NCBI GenBank assembly: GCA_004554455.1
Contig: SFMG01000015.1
Coordinates: 1-44,637, forward strand
Direction of reading: 5' to 3'
From: Bacteroidales bacterium
GTDB lineage: Bacteria > Bacteroidota > Bacteroidia > Bacteroidales > UBA932
DNA length: 44,637 bases
Below the pieces are notes generated by a model that saw only the letters and a program-made list of their open reading frames with translations, had not been told where the DNA came from and made no database searches. The translations under genes and the position numbers were made by a program. Positions 1-8,954 of this stretch are shown in pieces (positions within the stretch are counted from its first letter, which is position 1; each line of letters starts with the position of its first letter).

Positions 1-2
1 AA

Positions 3-104
3 CTGGATGATGATATACTTCTCCTTGCCAAAGAAGACGCAATGGGAAAGGCCTTGCAGGATTTAAGTTTGAAAAAGCGAGAGAGAGCATCCAAAAAGGT
101 GTAA
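3..104 (+). CDS. 3' end of an unidentified gene (truncated by window edge)
   Basis: One frame is open from the window edge to a TAA at 102-104. It encodes about 33 lysine- and leucine-rich residues ending in KKRERASKKV. I do not recognise the family. A second frame (14-424) is also open through this stretch and continues into the HipA-like segment, so only one of the two is likely to be translated. The base composition is AT-rich like the following pseudogene and unlike the rest of the window. Confidence 0.2.
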   Translation: MDDDILLLAKEDAMGKALQDLSLKKRERASKKV

Positions 105-109
105 GCTAT

Positions 110-424
110 GAAAAGCTGATATCCAAGGGATGGACTTTGGCTCCGGCTTATGATATGAATCCAACACTGAATGAGTATCAGAGTCTGTTAATCAACAGAT
201 ATACAAGTAAATCGGATTTGAATGAATTGCTTGATTCTTGTGAGGAATATATGCTACCGAAGCATATTGCTCAGCAAATCATAAGTGAAGTACTGAATAC
301 GGTTAAGCAATGGCAGTCACTGGCAAACCGATTAGGGATAATAAAAACGGAACAAAACATGTTCTATACAATTTTTGAACGACACCTTGGGAAACGTGGC
401 CTAATCTGTGACAATACTTTTTGA
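110..424 (+). pseudogene. HipA-type Ser/Thr kinase, C-terminal remnant
   Basis: About 100 codons resemble the C-terminal end of HipA-family toxin kinases. The block GWTLAPAYDMNPTLNEYQSL is followed by an LLIN strand and a helical tail (LDSCEEYMLPKHIAQQII...VKQW). In HipA proteins this block directly follows the catalytic NxDDH loop. Here the catalytic loop, the P-loop and the N-terminal lobe are all missing. The upstream frame is open back to a stop at 11-13, but its residues do not look like HipA. HipA is known as a kinase that inactivates glutamyl-tRNA synthetase in persistence modules; this copy cannot do so. GC content is about 40 percent against 55-60 percent in the flanking genes, suggesting a decayed piece of horizontally acquired DNA. 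The family call rests on motif memory only. Confidence 0.55.
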
Positions 425-479
425 AACAGTATCCTTGCACCACCTGAAGAACTATAATCGCAGCACGCAAAACAGCAAT

Positions 480-853
480 CCTACTTTGCGGCGACGAAAA
501 TTGGAATCGGATGCAGCATCGTAGCGGCAACGACCTTCCTCAGGCGGAACAGTTCTACTTTGCGACGACGAAAATTGGAATCGGACGCGTCATCGTAGCG
601 GCAACGATCTTCCGCAGGCGGGCCGTTCTACTTTGCGACGACGAAAATTGGAATCGGACGCGTCATCGTAGCGGCAACGATCTTCTGCAGGCGGAACTGT
701 TCTACTTTGCGGCAAAGAAAATAAGAATCGGACGCAGCAACGTGGCGGCAACGACCTTACGCAGGCGGAACTGTTCTACTTTGCGGCGACGAAAATTGGA
801 ATCGGACGCGTCATCGTAGCGGCAACGACCTTCCGCAGGCGGGCCATTCTACT
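480..853 (+). repeat. Island A, type I tandem repeat (about 74 bp x 5)
   Basis: Five direct repeats start at the shared CTACTTTGCG-like landmark at about 481, 555, 628, 702 and 776, with a degenerate sixth start at 849, so the period is 73-74 bp. Each unit carries a GAATCGGACGC core and ends in GCAGGCGG. Stops and the non-triplet period argue against coding. The same core and ending recur in the 154-bp units of island B in the same orientation. There the units have an extra hairpin of about 80 bp inserted between the two halves. Confidence 0.9.
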
Positions 854-870
854 CGCCGGCACGATGGCAC

Positions 871-1056
871 TGCAGTGATTCCCGATTTCAGGCCCAGAAT
901 TGGCAATCGCTGCAGCCGCGGGGCCATTCTTGGGAGAAATCGTGCAGCGATTCTTGATTTCAAGCCCAAACTTGCGAATCGATGCAGCAAAGAGGCCAAA
1001 ACAGGGCAAACCGTGCATCGATTCTCGATTTCAAGCCCAAACTTGCGAATCGATGC
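871..1056 (-). repeat. Island A, type II repeat (about 72 bp x 3, 44-bp dyads)
   Basis: Three 44-bp dyad elements start at 871, 943 and 1014. Their arms are variants of TGCATCGATTC and GAATCGATGCA around a 22-bp centre. The elements are separated by 28- and 27-bp spacers, giving periods of 72 and 71 bp. The centre is the reverse complement of the centre in the island B units, so type II is inverted here relative to island B while type I is not. The 71-bp step breaks any reading frame, so this is treated as non-coding. Confidence 0.85.
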
Positions 1057-1111
1057 AGCCAAAAGGTCAAAACGGAGGCAATCCCTGCAGCCCAAGGGCT
1101 GAAGCATTGTG

Positions 1112-1268
1112 CCGCGGCCGGGGAATGCCGGATGGGCAGGGACTTCGGACGGCGTAGCCGCCCGTGGCTTCGTGAACGGTGAGGGGCCCGCCGCGCAGCG
1201 GTGGGAGGGAAAGCACCGCAGGTGCGCACCGGTCCGAAGTCCCTGCCCGCAGGCAGACTCGGCCGCGG
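1112..1268. repeat. Island A terminal structured inverted repeat
   Basis: A 17-bp perfect inverted repeat pairs 1134-1150 (GGGCAGGGACTTCGGAC) with 1232-1248. Outside it, 1112-1120 (CCGCGGCCG) pairs with 1260-1268. Inside lies a small GCACC/GGTGC hairpin near 1212-1224. The whole 157-bp stretch is very GC-rich and could form a large cruciform or RNA stem. It ends about 30 bp before the promoter of the 5'-nucleotidase gene. The outer design resembles the hairpins in island B. The stretch 425-1297 otherwise holds no gene that I can support. Confidence 0.75.
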
Positions 1269-1297
1269 AGACAGCTCAACAGATTAACGAAAAATTC

Positions 1298-1305
1298 TAT
1301 ATTTG
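1298..1305 (+). promoter_or_regulatory. TAnnTTTG-type -7 box for the 5'-nucleotidase gene
   Basis: TATATTTG lies 19 nt before the ATG at 1325 and matches the Bacteroidota sigma-ABfr -7 consensus TAnnTTTG. A clear -33 TTTG is not visible. No Shine-Dalgarno sequence is present. Confidence 0.6.
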
Positions 1306-1324
1306 ATAGATTTTTTCGCTTTGT

Positions 1325-2947
1325 ATGGATTCAATATCAAGATATCTCTTCCTGCTTGCGTCTCTCCTGCTGAGTGCTGCTTGCGGAACAGCAGGCCGGC
1401 TTGCAGATGCAGGAACGGCCGCAGGCGACAGTACCGTAGTAACCGTATTCTATGACAACGACGTCCACTGCAACATAGACGGCTACGACGAAATTGCGGC
1501 CCTGCATGCCGCGACGCCCAACAGCTGCCTCGTCTCGGCAGGCGACTTCGTGCAGGGCGGCAGTCTGGGCTCGGTTTCCAAGGGGGGATATATAATAGAA
1601 CTGATGAACGCAGCTGGCTACGACGTGGTGACACTGGGCAACCACGAATTCGACTACGGAATGCAGCGTTTGGGGGAACTGAGCGACAGCCTCGATGCCG
1701 TGATAAGCGTGTGCAATCTCTATGAGCGGGGCAGTGCCGCACCTATGTACGAGCCATACGTCATTAAGGAATTCGGCCCGGTGAAAGTGGCATTCGTGGG
1801 CATTACCACGCCCTACAGCTTCATGTCCTCGACTCCGAGCTACTTCCAGGACGAACGGGGCAATTATATCTATTCGCTCTGCGCAGGCAAGCTCTCCAAG
1901 GTAGCGGAAAAGGCCGCCAAAAAGGCACGCAGGGCAGGAGCGGACTATGTGATAGGTCTCACCCACCTGGGAGTGGACCCTCTGGACGAGATAAACACCG
2001 GGACCTTGGTGGCATCCACGACGGGATTCGACGTCATGCTCGACGGACATTCGCACAGCATCATTCCCGGGGAAATCCTGAAAGACCGCAAGGGCCGCGG
2101 GGTTCTGGTGACTTCCACGGGCGACTCCTTCAAGAACATAGGCAAACTGACAATCAGCCCATCCGGGGAACTGCATTCGGCACTGATACCGCTTTCCTCC
2201 TGCAGCATTTCCGACACTTCGGTGCTGCGGCTGGAAGATGACATACGCGCCCGCTATGCCCTTCAGGGCTCCAGACGCACCGGCTCCAACGAATGCACAT
2301 TCATATATGCGGACGAGAGCAGCCCGCGTCTGGTGCGGCTCAGGGAAACGCCTCTCGGGGATTTCTGCGCCGACGCCATAAGACAGCGTATGGGGACGGA
2401 TTTCGCCTTCATAGGCGGCGGCTCCATCAGAAAAGCCCTCCCGAAAGGGGATCTCTGCTTCAACGATCTCTTTATGATGTTCCCGTTCGGCAACACCATA
2501 GCCAAAGCCCGGATGAGCGGACAGGAGATACTGGACATGCTCGAATTCTCGGTGCATATACTCCCCAACGAGTTCGGTGGCTTCCTGCAGCTGTCAGGGC
2601 TGCGTTTCGAGGTGGATTTGTCCGTCCCGAGCCCTGTGCTGCTCAATGCCAACAAGGCTTTTGCCGGCTGGAACGGCGGAGCCCGCAGGGTGCGTAACGT
2701 GCAGGTGGTCAGGGACAATGGAAGCGTGTACCCCCTGGATCCGGAGGCCGTTTACACCGTGGCAGCTTCTGCTTACACCCTCAAGAACGGGGGCGACGGC
2801 TATTCTATGCTCGGTGGCCCGGACGTAAGCGACACCGGAGTACTGGACCTTCAGCTGCTTGAGGATTTCATAACGGAGAACCTCGGCGGGACCATCCCTC
2901 TGCGCTTCGAGTCTCCCGAAGCGCGTATCATAATCCTTAATCGCTAA
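1325..2947 (+). CDS. UshA-like 5'-nucleotidase / metallophosphatase lipoprotein
   Basis: The 540-residue product has the two-domain layout of the bacterial 5'-nucleotidase/UshA family, which hydrolyses nucleotides or nucleotide sugars outside the cytoplasm. Residues 1-20 form a lipoprotein signal (LLLSAAC, lipid-modified Cys20 inferred). The metallophosphatase domain shows the metal-ligand blocks DVHC, GDFVQGG, GNHEFDYG, GLTHLG and DGHSH. The C-terminal 5'-nucleotidase domain carries TPLGDFCADAIR, GGGSIRK and KNGGDGYSM. Length is normal for the family. It is followed after 42 bp by the CstA-peptidase fusion, possibly in one transcript, which would suit a shared role in scavenging nutrients at the cell surface. 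The exact substrate cannot be read from the sequence; 2',3'-cyclic phosphodiesterase or NAD pyrophosphatase activity is also possible. Confidence 0.9.
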   Translation: MDSISRYLFLLASLLLSAACGTAGRLADAGTAAGDSTVVTVFYDNDVHCNIDGYDEIAALHAATPNSCLVSAGDFVQGGSLGSVSKGGYIIELMNAAGYDVVTLGNHEFDYGMQRLGELSDSLDAVISVCNLYERGSAAPMYEPYVIKEFGPVKVAFVGITTPYSFMSSTPSYFQDERGNYIYSLCAGKLSKVAEKAAKKARRAGADYVIGLTHLGVDPLDEINTGTLVASTTGFDVMLDGHSHSIIPGEILKDRKGRGVLVTSTGDSFKNIGKLTISPSGELHSALIPLSSCSISDTSVLRLEDDIRARYALQGSRRTGSNECTFIYADESSPRLVRLRETPLGDFCADAIRQRMGTDFAFIGGGSIRKALPKGDLCFNDLFMMFPFGNTIAKARMSGQEILDMLEFSVHILPNEFGGFLQLSGLRFEVDLSVPSPVLLNANKAFAGWNGGARRVRNVQVVRDNGSVYPLDPEAVYTVAASAYTLKNGGDGYSMLGGPDVSDTGVLDLQLLEDFITENLGGTIPLRFESPEARIIILNR

Positions 2948-2989
2948 GCCACATCCCGAAAACTGATAATCCCTAAACAATTCAATAAG

Positions 2990-5900
2990 ATGTACTCATT
3001 TCTGATAAGCATCGTAGTGCTGGTACTCGGTTATATCTTTTATGGAAAACTGGTGGACCGGATCTTCGGCCCCGACCCTTCGAGAATCACCCCGGCTGTA
3101 AGCAAGGCCGACGGCGTCGATTACGTCCCTATGCCGACCTGGAAGGTCTTTATGGTACAGTTCCTGAACATAGCCGGAACCGGTCCTATCTTCGGAGCGA
3201 TCATGGGAGCAGAATTCGGCCCATCCTGTTACATCTGGGTAGTTCTCGGCAGCATTTTCGCTGGCGCCGTCCACGACTACCTCAGCGGCATGGTCAGCCT
3301 GCGCAACGACGGCTGCGCCCTGCCGGAGATCATAGGCCGTTATCTTGGAAAGGGAACCAGGGCCGTCGTGCTGGTCTTCGTGGTCTTCCTTATGATGATG
3401 GTAGGCACCGTCTTCGTATATAGTCCGGCTCAGATACTCGGCGGCATGACCGGAGGCGGTTCCGTCGTTATAATGATATGGGCCATAGGCATTTTCCTCT
3501 ATTATGTTTTGGCTACCCTCGTGCCTATAGACAAGATAGTCGGACGCATATATCCTATCTTCGCCTTCGCCCTGCTCTTCATGGCCGTGGCTCTTATGGT
3601 CTGCCTTTTCGTCAAGTGGCCCCAGCTGCCTGAATTCTGGGACGGCCTTTCCAACCGCCATCCGACGCAGAGTCTCTTCCCTTGCCTTTTCATTACCGTT
3701 GCCTGTGGAGCCATAAGCGGTTTCCACGCCACTCAAAGCCCTCTGATGGCCCGCTGTCTCAAGAATGAGAGACTGGGCAGACCGGTATTTTACGGAGCTA
3801 TGATTACCGAGGGTCTGGTAGCCCTTATCTGGGCCGCCGTCTCTTCGTATTTCTTCTATGGCGGAGGAGCCGAAGCCCTCGGTGCCGCAGCCAATTCCAG
3901 CGCCCCTCAGATAGTGAACATCGTATCCCGCAACTGGCTGGGTCTGGTCGGCGGCATACTGGCCATCCTGGGCGTGGTTGCGGCTCCTATCACCAGCGGC
4001 GACACTGCCTTCCGCAGCGCACGTCTCATCATTGCGGACGCCTTCCGCATAGACCAGAAGCCGAAACTCAAGAGACTGCTCGTCGCCCTGCCGCTTTTCG
4101 TGGGCGCCGGCCTGCTGCTCTGGTTCAATGTCGCCAATGCGGACGGTTTCAACGTGATATGGAGATATTTCGGCCTTGCCAACCAGTCACTTGCCTGCTT
4201 CACCCTCTGGGCCCTGACCGTCTTCCTGCTCAAGGAACGCAAGGGACTGAGATATCTGGTGGCCCTGATTCCGGCCATATTCATGACCTCGGTCTGCGTG
4301 ACCTACCTGCTTACCGTAAGTATGGGCTTCCTCCATCTGAAGGGATATGAGCTCATCGTCGCGGCCGCCGTGGCTCTGCTCAGCCTGATTATATTCCTTG
4401 TCTATCTCTCCGTTTACAGGAAGCGAGTCGCCAGGGGCGCCACTTTCCTCTCTCTTGTTGCCGCTGCGATGCTGATTCCGTCTGTCACGGGCCTCCAGAA
4501 TTCTTCTGCGCAGGATGCCTCTACCGATAAGGACAATTGTTTGGAAATCACCACTTTCCGTTATGCGGGCCCATATATTCTGAATACGCCATATCTTATG
4601 GACAGCGTGTCCGTTGACGGCAAAGCCTTCGATCCGAAGTCCCTGTTGTCCACCCCGCTTTCCCACGAGGGCCTGCGTGACGCCGCCCTGGTGAGCAAGG
4701 CCCCTCAGAGTGGGGAGAATGCACTTCATCTGATCGGCTTCACCCTTGAGAACAGGCTTTTCGCCAAGGCCTCCCTCAAAGTGGAAGGCCTGAAGGACTG
4801 GAAGCTCTATCAGGACGGAAGGGAGATTTCCGCCAATGAACTGAAACTTGAACCCGGCACCCACGAGATGGTTATACGTTACCTGGGCAAGGGTGACTGC
4901 GCCGACTCTCTGAAGCTGAGCCTCGAATCCGGAGAGATATCCAAACTGAAGCTCAGGGAGGACGGCAAACGCATATTCTCCCTCGACCTGAACACCATAG
5001 GCGTAGGCAGCGGGGGCGCCAGCATCTCAGCCGGAGGACGTTATATCGCCCTGGGCCGCAGCACAGTCCTCCCTGACGGGAAGGGTTCTTCAAGCTGGGA
5101 AATCACAGACAGCAAAGACGGCAGATGCCTCGCCCGCCTCGAATCGGCGCCGCGCTGGATGCCGTCCGGAGACCTTTGCTGGTTCACGAGAAAGGAAGCC
5201 GACGGCCGCTGTCTCTACACTCTCGATCCAGACAGCGGGGTGGAGAGCGTACTTGCCAGGAATATACCGGAAGGCTGGTTTAGCTTTTCCCCAGACGGTA
5301 AATACTTGATATACAGCTTGGAAAAGAAAGGCCCCAAGGAGGGGGAGGTCCATCAGATACTCAGTCCCGAGGACCGTCAGCCCGGTTGGCGCGACCGTTC
5401 CTACCTGGCCCGCTATGACCTTGCCTCAGGCCTGCTTCAGCCCCTCACCTTCGGCTGGCACAATGCCTGGCTCTGCGACATCTCCTCTGACGGACGCAAG
5501 CTGCTCTTTATGAGCTCCCGCGAGCGTCTCACCCAGAGACCGACCACTCTGCACTCATTCTATGTAATGGATATGGAAACTCTCGAGACCGAGTGTGTGG
5601 TCGAGGGTGACGGCTTCCTGAACAGCGGCAGTTTCTCGCCGGATGGCGCCTCCCTGCTGTTCACAGGCACCCCGGAGGCCTTCGGGGGCATAGGGTCGCG
5701 GGTGAAGGAGGGCCAGATTCCCAACGGCTTCGACATACAGCTCTTCCGTATGGAACTCTCCGACCGCAGCGTGAAGCCTCTCACGGCGGATTTCAACCCA
5801 TCGGTGTCCGATGCGCAGTGGAATGTGGCTGACGGCATGATCTACGCCCTTACCGAGGACAAGGACTGCAGAAGAATCTACCGCATCGACCCTTCCGACG

Positions 5901-6916
5901 GAAAGGCTGAGGCCCTTAATGTGCCTGAGGACTATGTGAAGGCGTTCGACCTCAGCGAATCCAGCCCTCTTCTGGTCTGCACTGCCCAGAGCCTCGGCAA
6001 CGGGGACCGCGCCTACTGCGTCGATCTCAGGAAGGGACGCATACGCCTGCTGCGCGACTACAGCTCCGAACGACTGGAGCGCGTCGTACTCGATGAGGGT
6101 CACGCCTTCGAATTCACCAGCAGCAGGGGAGACCTGATCAACTGCTTCTACGTGCTGCCTCCGGACTTCGACCCACAGCGCAGCTATCCTATGCTCGTGC
6201 ACTACTACGGCGGCTGCTCGCCTACTTCCCGCTACTGCATAGGTTCATATTCCCCTCAGTACTACGCGGCTCAGGGATATATATTCCTGGTTGTCAATCC
6301 TAGCGGTGCGGCCGGCTTCGGGCAGGAATTCGCCGCCAGGCACGTCAATACCGCCGGCGACGTGGTTTCCGACGACATAATCGAGGCGACCGAACGTTTC
6401 TGCGACGCGCATCCGTATGTCAACAGGGCGAAAATCGGCTGCTTCAGCGCATCTTACGGCGGCTTCATGACCCAGCTGCTGCTCAGCAAGACGGATATAT
6501 ATGCGGCCGGCATCTCCCACGCCGGCATCAGCGACCACAGCTCCTACTGGGGCGAGGGATATTGGGGATATTCCTACAGCGAGGTCAGCATGGCCGGCAG
6601 CTATCCGTGGACGCGCAAGGACCTGTTCGTGGACCGCAGTCCGCTGTACAACGCCGACAAGATACACACGCCGCTGCTCTTCCTGCACGGCAGCGCCGAC
6701 ACCAATGTGCCTATAGGCGAGAGCATACAGATGTTCACTGCCCTGAAAATTCTAGGAGAGGACACGGCCTTCGTGGTCGTCGATGGCGAGGACCACGGCA
6801 TACGCGAGTTCGGCAAGAGGCGCCAGTGGCTGCGTACCATATCCGCCTGGTTCGCGAAATATCTGCAGGACGATTCTAGCTGGTGGGACGAGCTTTATCC
6901 GCCAAAGCAGCTCTGA
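2990..6916 (+). CDS. CstA-family transporter fused to an S9 (DPP-like) serine peptidase
   Basis: This is one uninterrupted 1308-codon frame. Residues 1 to about 477 are a complete CstA carbon-starvation transporter: many membrane spans, the PIFGAIMGAEFGP and HDYLSGM blocks, and SGDTAFRSARL. CstA-family carriers import peptides or pyruvate. After YRKRVARG comes a hydrophobic segment (about 485-500) that looks like a retained signal peptide. Then follow a beta-propeller region with repeated FSPDGKYL/SSDGRKLL blades and an S9 alpha/beta-hydrolase domain. The catalytic triad is read as Ser1155 (SASYGG), Asp1237 (HGSADTNVP) and His1269 (GEDHG). The usual GWSYGG elbow is changed to SASYGG. Positive residues before the last span predict a periplasmic peptidase. 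I infer a peptidase coupled to uptake of its products. The 3' end overlaps the convergent gene by 41 bp. An artefactual join is unlikely because no stop or frameshift is visible. Confidence 0.88.
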   Translation: MYSFLISIVVLVLGYIFYGKLVDRIFGPDPSRITPAVSKADGVDYVPMPTWKVFMVQFLNIAGTGPIFGAIMGAEFGPSCYIWVVLGSIFAGAVHDYLSGMVSLRNDGCALPEIIGRYLGKGTRAVVLVFVVFLMMMVGTVFVYSPAQILGGMTGGGSVVIMIWAIGIFLYYVLATLVPIDKIVGRIYPIFAFALLFMAVALMVCLFVKWPQLPEFWDGLSNRHPTQSLFPCLFITVACGAISGFHATQSPLMARCLKNERLGRPVFYGAMITEGLVALIWAAVSSYFFYGGGAEALGAAANSSAPQIVNIVSRNWLGLVGGILAILGVVAAPITSGDTAFRSARLIIADAFRIDQKPKLKRLLVALPLFVGAGLLLWFNVANADGFNVIWRYFGLANQSLACFTLWALTVFLLKERKGLRYLVALIPAIFMTSVCVTYLLTVSMGFLHLKGYELIVAAAVALLSLIIFLVYLSVYRKRVARGATFLSLVAAAMLIPSVTGLQNSSAQDASTDKDNCLEITTFRYAGPYILNTPYLMDSVSVDGKAFDPKSLLSTPLSHEGLRDAALVSKAPQSGENALHLIGFTLENRLFAKASLKVEGLKDWKLYQDGREISANELKLEPGTHEMVIRYLGKGDCADSLKLSLESGEISKLKLREDGKRIFSLDLNTIGVGSGGASISAGGRYIALGRSTVLPDGKGSSSWEITDSKDGRCLARLESAPRWMPSGDLCWFTRKEADGRCLYTLDPDSGVESVLARNIPEGWFSFSPDGKYLIYSLEKKGPKEGEVHQILSPEDRQPGWRDRSYLARYDLASGLLQPLTFGWHNAWLCDISSDGRKLLFMSSRERLTQRPTTLHSFYVMDMETLETECVVEGDGFLNSGSFSPDGASLLFTGTPEAFGGIGSRVKEGQIPNGFDIQLFRMELSDRSVKPLTADFNPSVSDAQWNVADGMIYALTEDKDCRRIYRIDPSDGKAEALNVPEDYVKAFDLSESSPLLVCTAQSLGNGDRAYCVDLRKGRIRLLRDYSSERLERVVLDEGHAFEFTSSRGDLINCFYVLPPDFDPQRSYPMLVHYYGGCSPTSRYCIGSYSPQYYAAQGYIFLVVNPSGAAGFGQEFAARHVNTAGDVVSDDIIEATERFCDAHPYVNRAKIGCFSASYGGFMTQLLLSKTDIYAAGISHAGISDHSSYWGEGYWGYSYSEVSMAGSYPWTRKDLFVDRSPLYNADKIHTPLLFLHGSADTNVPIGESIQMFTALKILGEDTAFVVVDGEDHGIREFGKRRQWLRTISAWFAKYLQDDSSWWDELYPPKQL

Positions 6917-7895
6917 CAGTTTCGCAAATATATGATCCCAGGCCCCAGATTATCATATTCAGGGCCTGGGATTCGTGTGCTATGGTTGCGAAGACCATTC
7001 CGTCCGCACGGCTGAAGCCCCATATTGCCGAAAGGGCCATCGAGACGAGGAAGTGATAGGCCCCGAAACCGCCCGGAACGGGAACGAAGGAGGCGAAACT
7101 GCCAACCAGCATAAGGAAAAGGGCATCCACGAGGGTCAGTCCGGCTGTCGCGCTGACAGGAAAGGCGGCGATGCAGAAGACCATCATAAGCCAGTACATT
7201 GTCCAGATTATGGCCGTGTAGAGGAAGAAAAGCCATTTCTGCTCCATTTTCAGGCAGCTGGTCACTCCTTGAAGCAAGCCCTTTATCTTTTCAAAAATCC
7301 TCTCGAAGAGGGCGATGCGGTGGCGCAGCAGGAATATTGCCGTCAGCAATCCAAGAAGCAGAGCAGCCGCTGCAGCAACGAGCCAGATGGCGGTGGAATT
7401 GAAGCGGCCGCTGATGCCGTCCCACATCTGTTTGCGGAAGAACTCCCCGAATTCGTCCCAGCCGAATATCAGCAGGATGGCGAACAGAAAGGCAGGAGCC
7501 ATGATGTCCCAGCCCCTTTCGAGCACCACGGTGCCCAGCACCTTCTCGAAGCCGGGCTCCTCCTTTCCCCTGCGTCTGCGGAGCACGACTCCGGTCTTGA
7601 CGAACTCGCCCAGGTACTGCAGCACGAAATTGGACATATTGCCTATGTTGATGGCGTTGAAGACCGTCAGGCGGTCCACTCCCGGAAATATGGGCAGCAT
7701 TATCCTGCGCCAGCGCAAAGCCCTGAAAAAGAAGGCGCAAAGCCCTGCCACCATCGATAGCAGCACCATCTCCCAGCGGCAGGAACGCAGACCGTTGAGG
7801 AACTCCTTCCAGTCCACTCCCCTGAAGCTGAACCATATCAGCAGGGCCGCCGCCGCGAGCGAGAGTATATATTTGACGCTTCTTTGATGCTTCAT
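6876..7895 (-). CDS. YbhN/UPF0104-like integral membrane protein (LPG-synthase TM domain family)
   Basis: The 339-residue polytopic membrane protein matches the lysylphosphatidylglycerol synthase transmembrane-region family (UPF0104, YbhN/AglD-like). It has about eight hydrophobic segments and typical blocks: RALRWRRIM, NIGNMSNFVLQYLGEFVKTG, a mid-protein VLERGWD, and VPVPGGFGAYHF near the C terminus. No soluble GNAT-like aminoacyl-transferase domain follows, so it is only the flippase-like membrane part and its substrate is unknown. I chose the ATG at 7895 because the frame further upstream is antisense to the kinase gene. A TATCTTTG box on the minus strand ends only 7 nt before this ATG, implying a near-leaderless transcript. 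Its 3' end runs into the CstA-peptidase gene. Confidence 0.8.
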   Translation of the reverse strand: MKHQRSVKYILSLAAAALLIWFSFRGVDWKEFLNGLRSCRWEMVLLSMVAGLCAFFFRALRWRRIMLPIFPGVDRLTVFNAINIGNMSNFVLQYLGEFVKTGVVLRRRRGKEEPGFEKVLGTVVLERGWDIMAPAFLFAILLIFGWDEFGEFFRKQMWDGISGRFNSTAIWLVAAAAALLLGLLTAIFLLRHRIALFERIFEKIKGLLQGVTSCLKMEQKWLFFLYTAIIWTMYWLMMVFCIAAFPVSATAGLTLVDALFLMLVGSFASFVPVPGGFGAYHFLVSMALSAIWGFSRADGMVFATIAHESQALNMIIWGLGSYICETVRAALADKARPTS

Positions 7896-7902
7896 AAGGC
7901 TG

Positions 7903-7929
7903 CAAAGATAAAAATTTATAGTAAATTTG
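7903..7929. promoter_or_regulatory. Back-to-back promoter boxes, YbhN-like gene and kinase operon
   Basis: On the minus strand TATCTTTG (7903-7910) serves the YbhN-like gene. On the plus strand TAAATTTG (7922-7929) serves the kinase operon, whose ATG is at 7956. The two boxes are only 11 bp apart, so the two polymerases probably compete. Confidence 0.6.
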
Positions 7930-7955
7930 CCTTTCTGCACCAATATATAGACGAC

Positions 7956-8954
7956 ATGAAATCCATACTCGGCATAGGCAATGCGCTGACCGACATTCTC
8001 GCCGTCCTTCCGGACGATTCCTTCCTCAAGAAATACAATCTGCCGAAGGGCAGCATGCAGCACGTGGACATGGCCACCGGAGACAAGATATGGCAGGCCC
8101 TCAAACCGCTGGGTGTCAAGTACGTGGCCGGCGGTTCCGCGGCCAACACAATTACCTGCACCTCCATTTTCGGAATGCCGTCGAGTTTCATAGGCAAGAT
8201 AGGGGAGGACGATCTGGGCCATCTCTTCAAGAGCGATCAGGAACAGTATGGGGTCAAGTCTTTGCTGCTCAAAGGCGAACACTCTTCGGGCCGCTCCATG
8301 GTATTCGTGAGCGGCGCCAATGCGGAGCGCACCTTCGCGGTCTATCTCGGTGCCGCCCTCGAGCTGGTGCCGGAGGATCTCAAGGCGGAGTACTTCGAAG
8401 GCTATGATTACTTCCACATAGAGGGATATCTCGTTCAGAACCAGGCCCTTATACGCAAGGCCGTGGAGATGGCCAGGGCAGCCGGCTGCATCATATCCAT
8501 AGATATGGCTTCCTACAATGTGGTCGAGTCGAACTTCGCCTTCCTCCACGACATAGTGGACCGCTACGTGGACATAGTCTTCGCCAACGAAACCGAGTCC
8601 CGCGCCTTTACGGGTCTGAGCGACGCGCGCGAGGCCCTCGACGAGATAGCAAAGCACTGCGGCATCGCCGTGGTAAAGGTGGGAAAGGACGGCAGCTGGG
8701 TGAAGAGTGGCGACGAAGTGCATTATATACCTGCCTGCGAAGCGAAGCCTATAGACGCCACGGGTGCCGGAGACACCTATGCCGCCGGCTTCCTCTATGC
8801 CCATTCGCTGGGTATGCCTCTGCAGCAGTGCGGGGAGATCGGCTCCATCATCGCGGCCAAGGTGGTCGAGGTAGTGGGCACCAAGATAGATATTCCGCGC
8901 TGGAGGGATGCCAAGAAACAGATCCGTGAACTCATAGCCAGGTACAGCAGCTGA
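7956..8954 (+). CDS. PfkB-family sugar/nucleoside kinase, adenosine-kinase-like
   Basis: The 332-residue product is a PfkB/ribokinase-fold kinase. N-terminal GIGNALTDILAV and GGSAANTITC form the substrate-binding signature. The C-terminal PfkB signature DATGAGDTYAAGF holds the catalytic base Asp273. The family phosphorylates adenosine, ribose or related sugars with ATP in the cytoplasm; adenosine kinase is the usual annotation for close Bacteroidales relatives, but the sequence alone does not fix the substrate. The start is set at the ATG at 7956 because it directly precedes the conserved N terminus and lies 26 nt after a TAnnTTTG box. It is first in an operon: its TGA overlaps the next ATG by one base (TGATG). 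Confidence 0.85.
   Translation: MKSILGIGNALTDILAVLPDDSFLKKYNLPKGSMQHVDMATGDKIWQALKPLGVKYVAGGSAANTITCTSIFGMPSSFIGKIGEDDLGHLFKSDQEQYGVKSLLLKGEHSSGRSMVFVSGANAERTFAVYLGAALELVPEDLKAEYFEGYDYFHIEGYLVQNQALIRKAVEMARAAGCIISIDMASYNVVESNFAFLHDIVDRYVDIVFANETESRAFTGLSDAREALDEIAKHCGIAVVKVGKDGSWVKSGDEVHYIPACEAKPIDATGAGDTYAAGFLYAHSLGMPLQQCGEIGSIIAAKVVEVVGTKIDIPRWRDAKKQIRELIARYSS

Noticed and set aside
7896..8804. N-terminal extension of the YbhN-like gene to a 642-residue protein
   Set aside because: The extension is exactly antisense to the PfkB-family kinase, has no family similarity, and the conserved protein begins at 7895.
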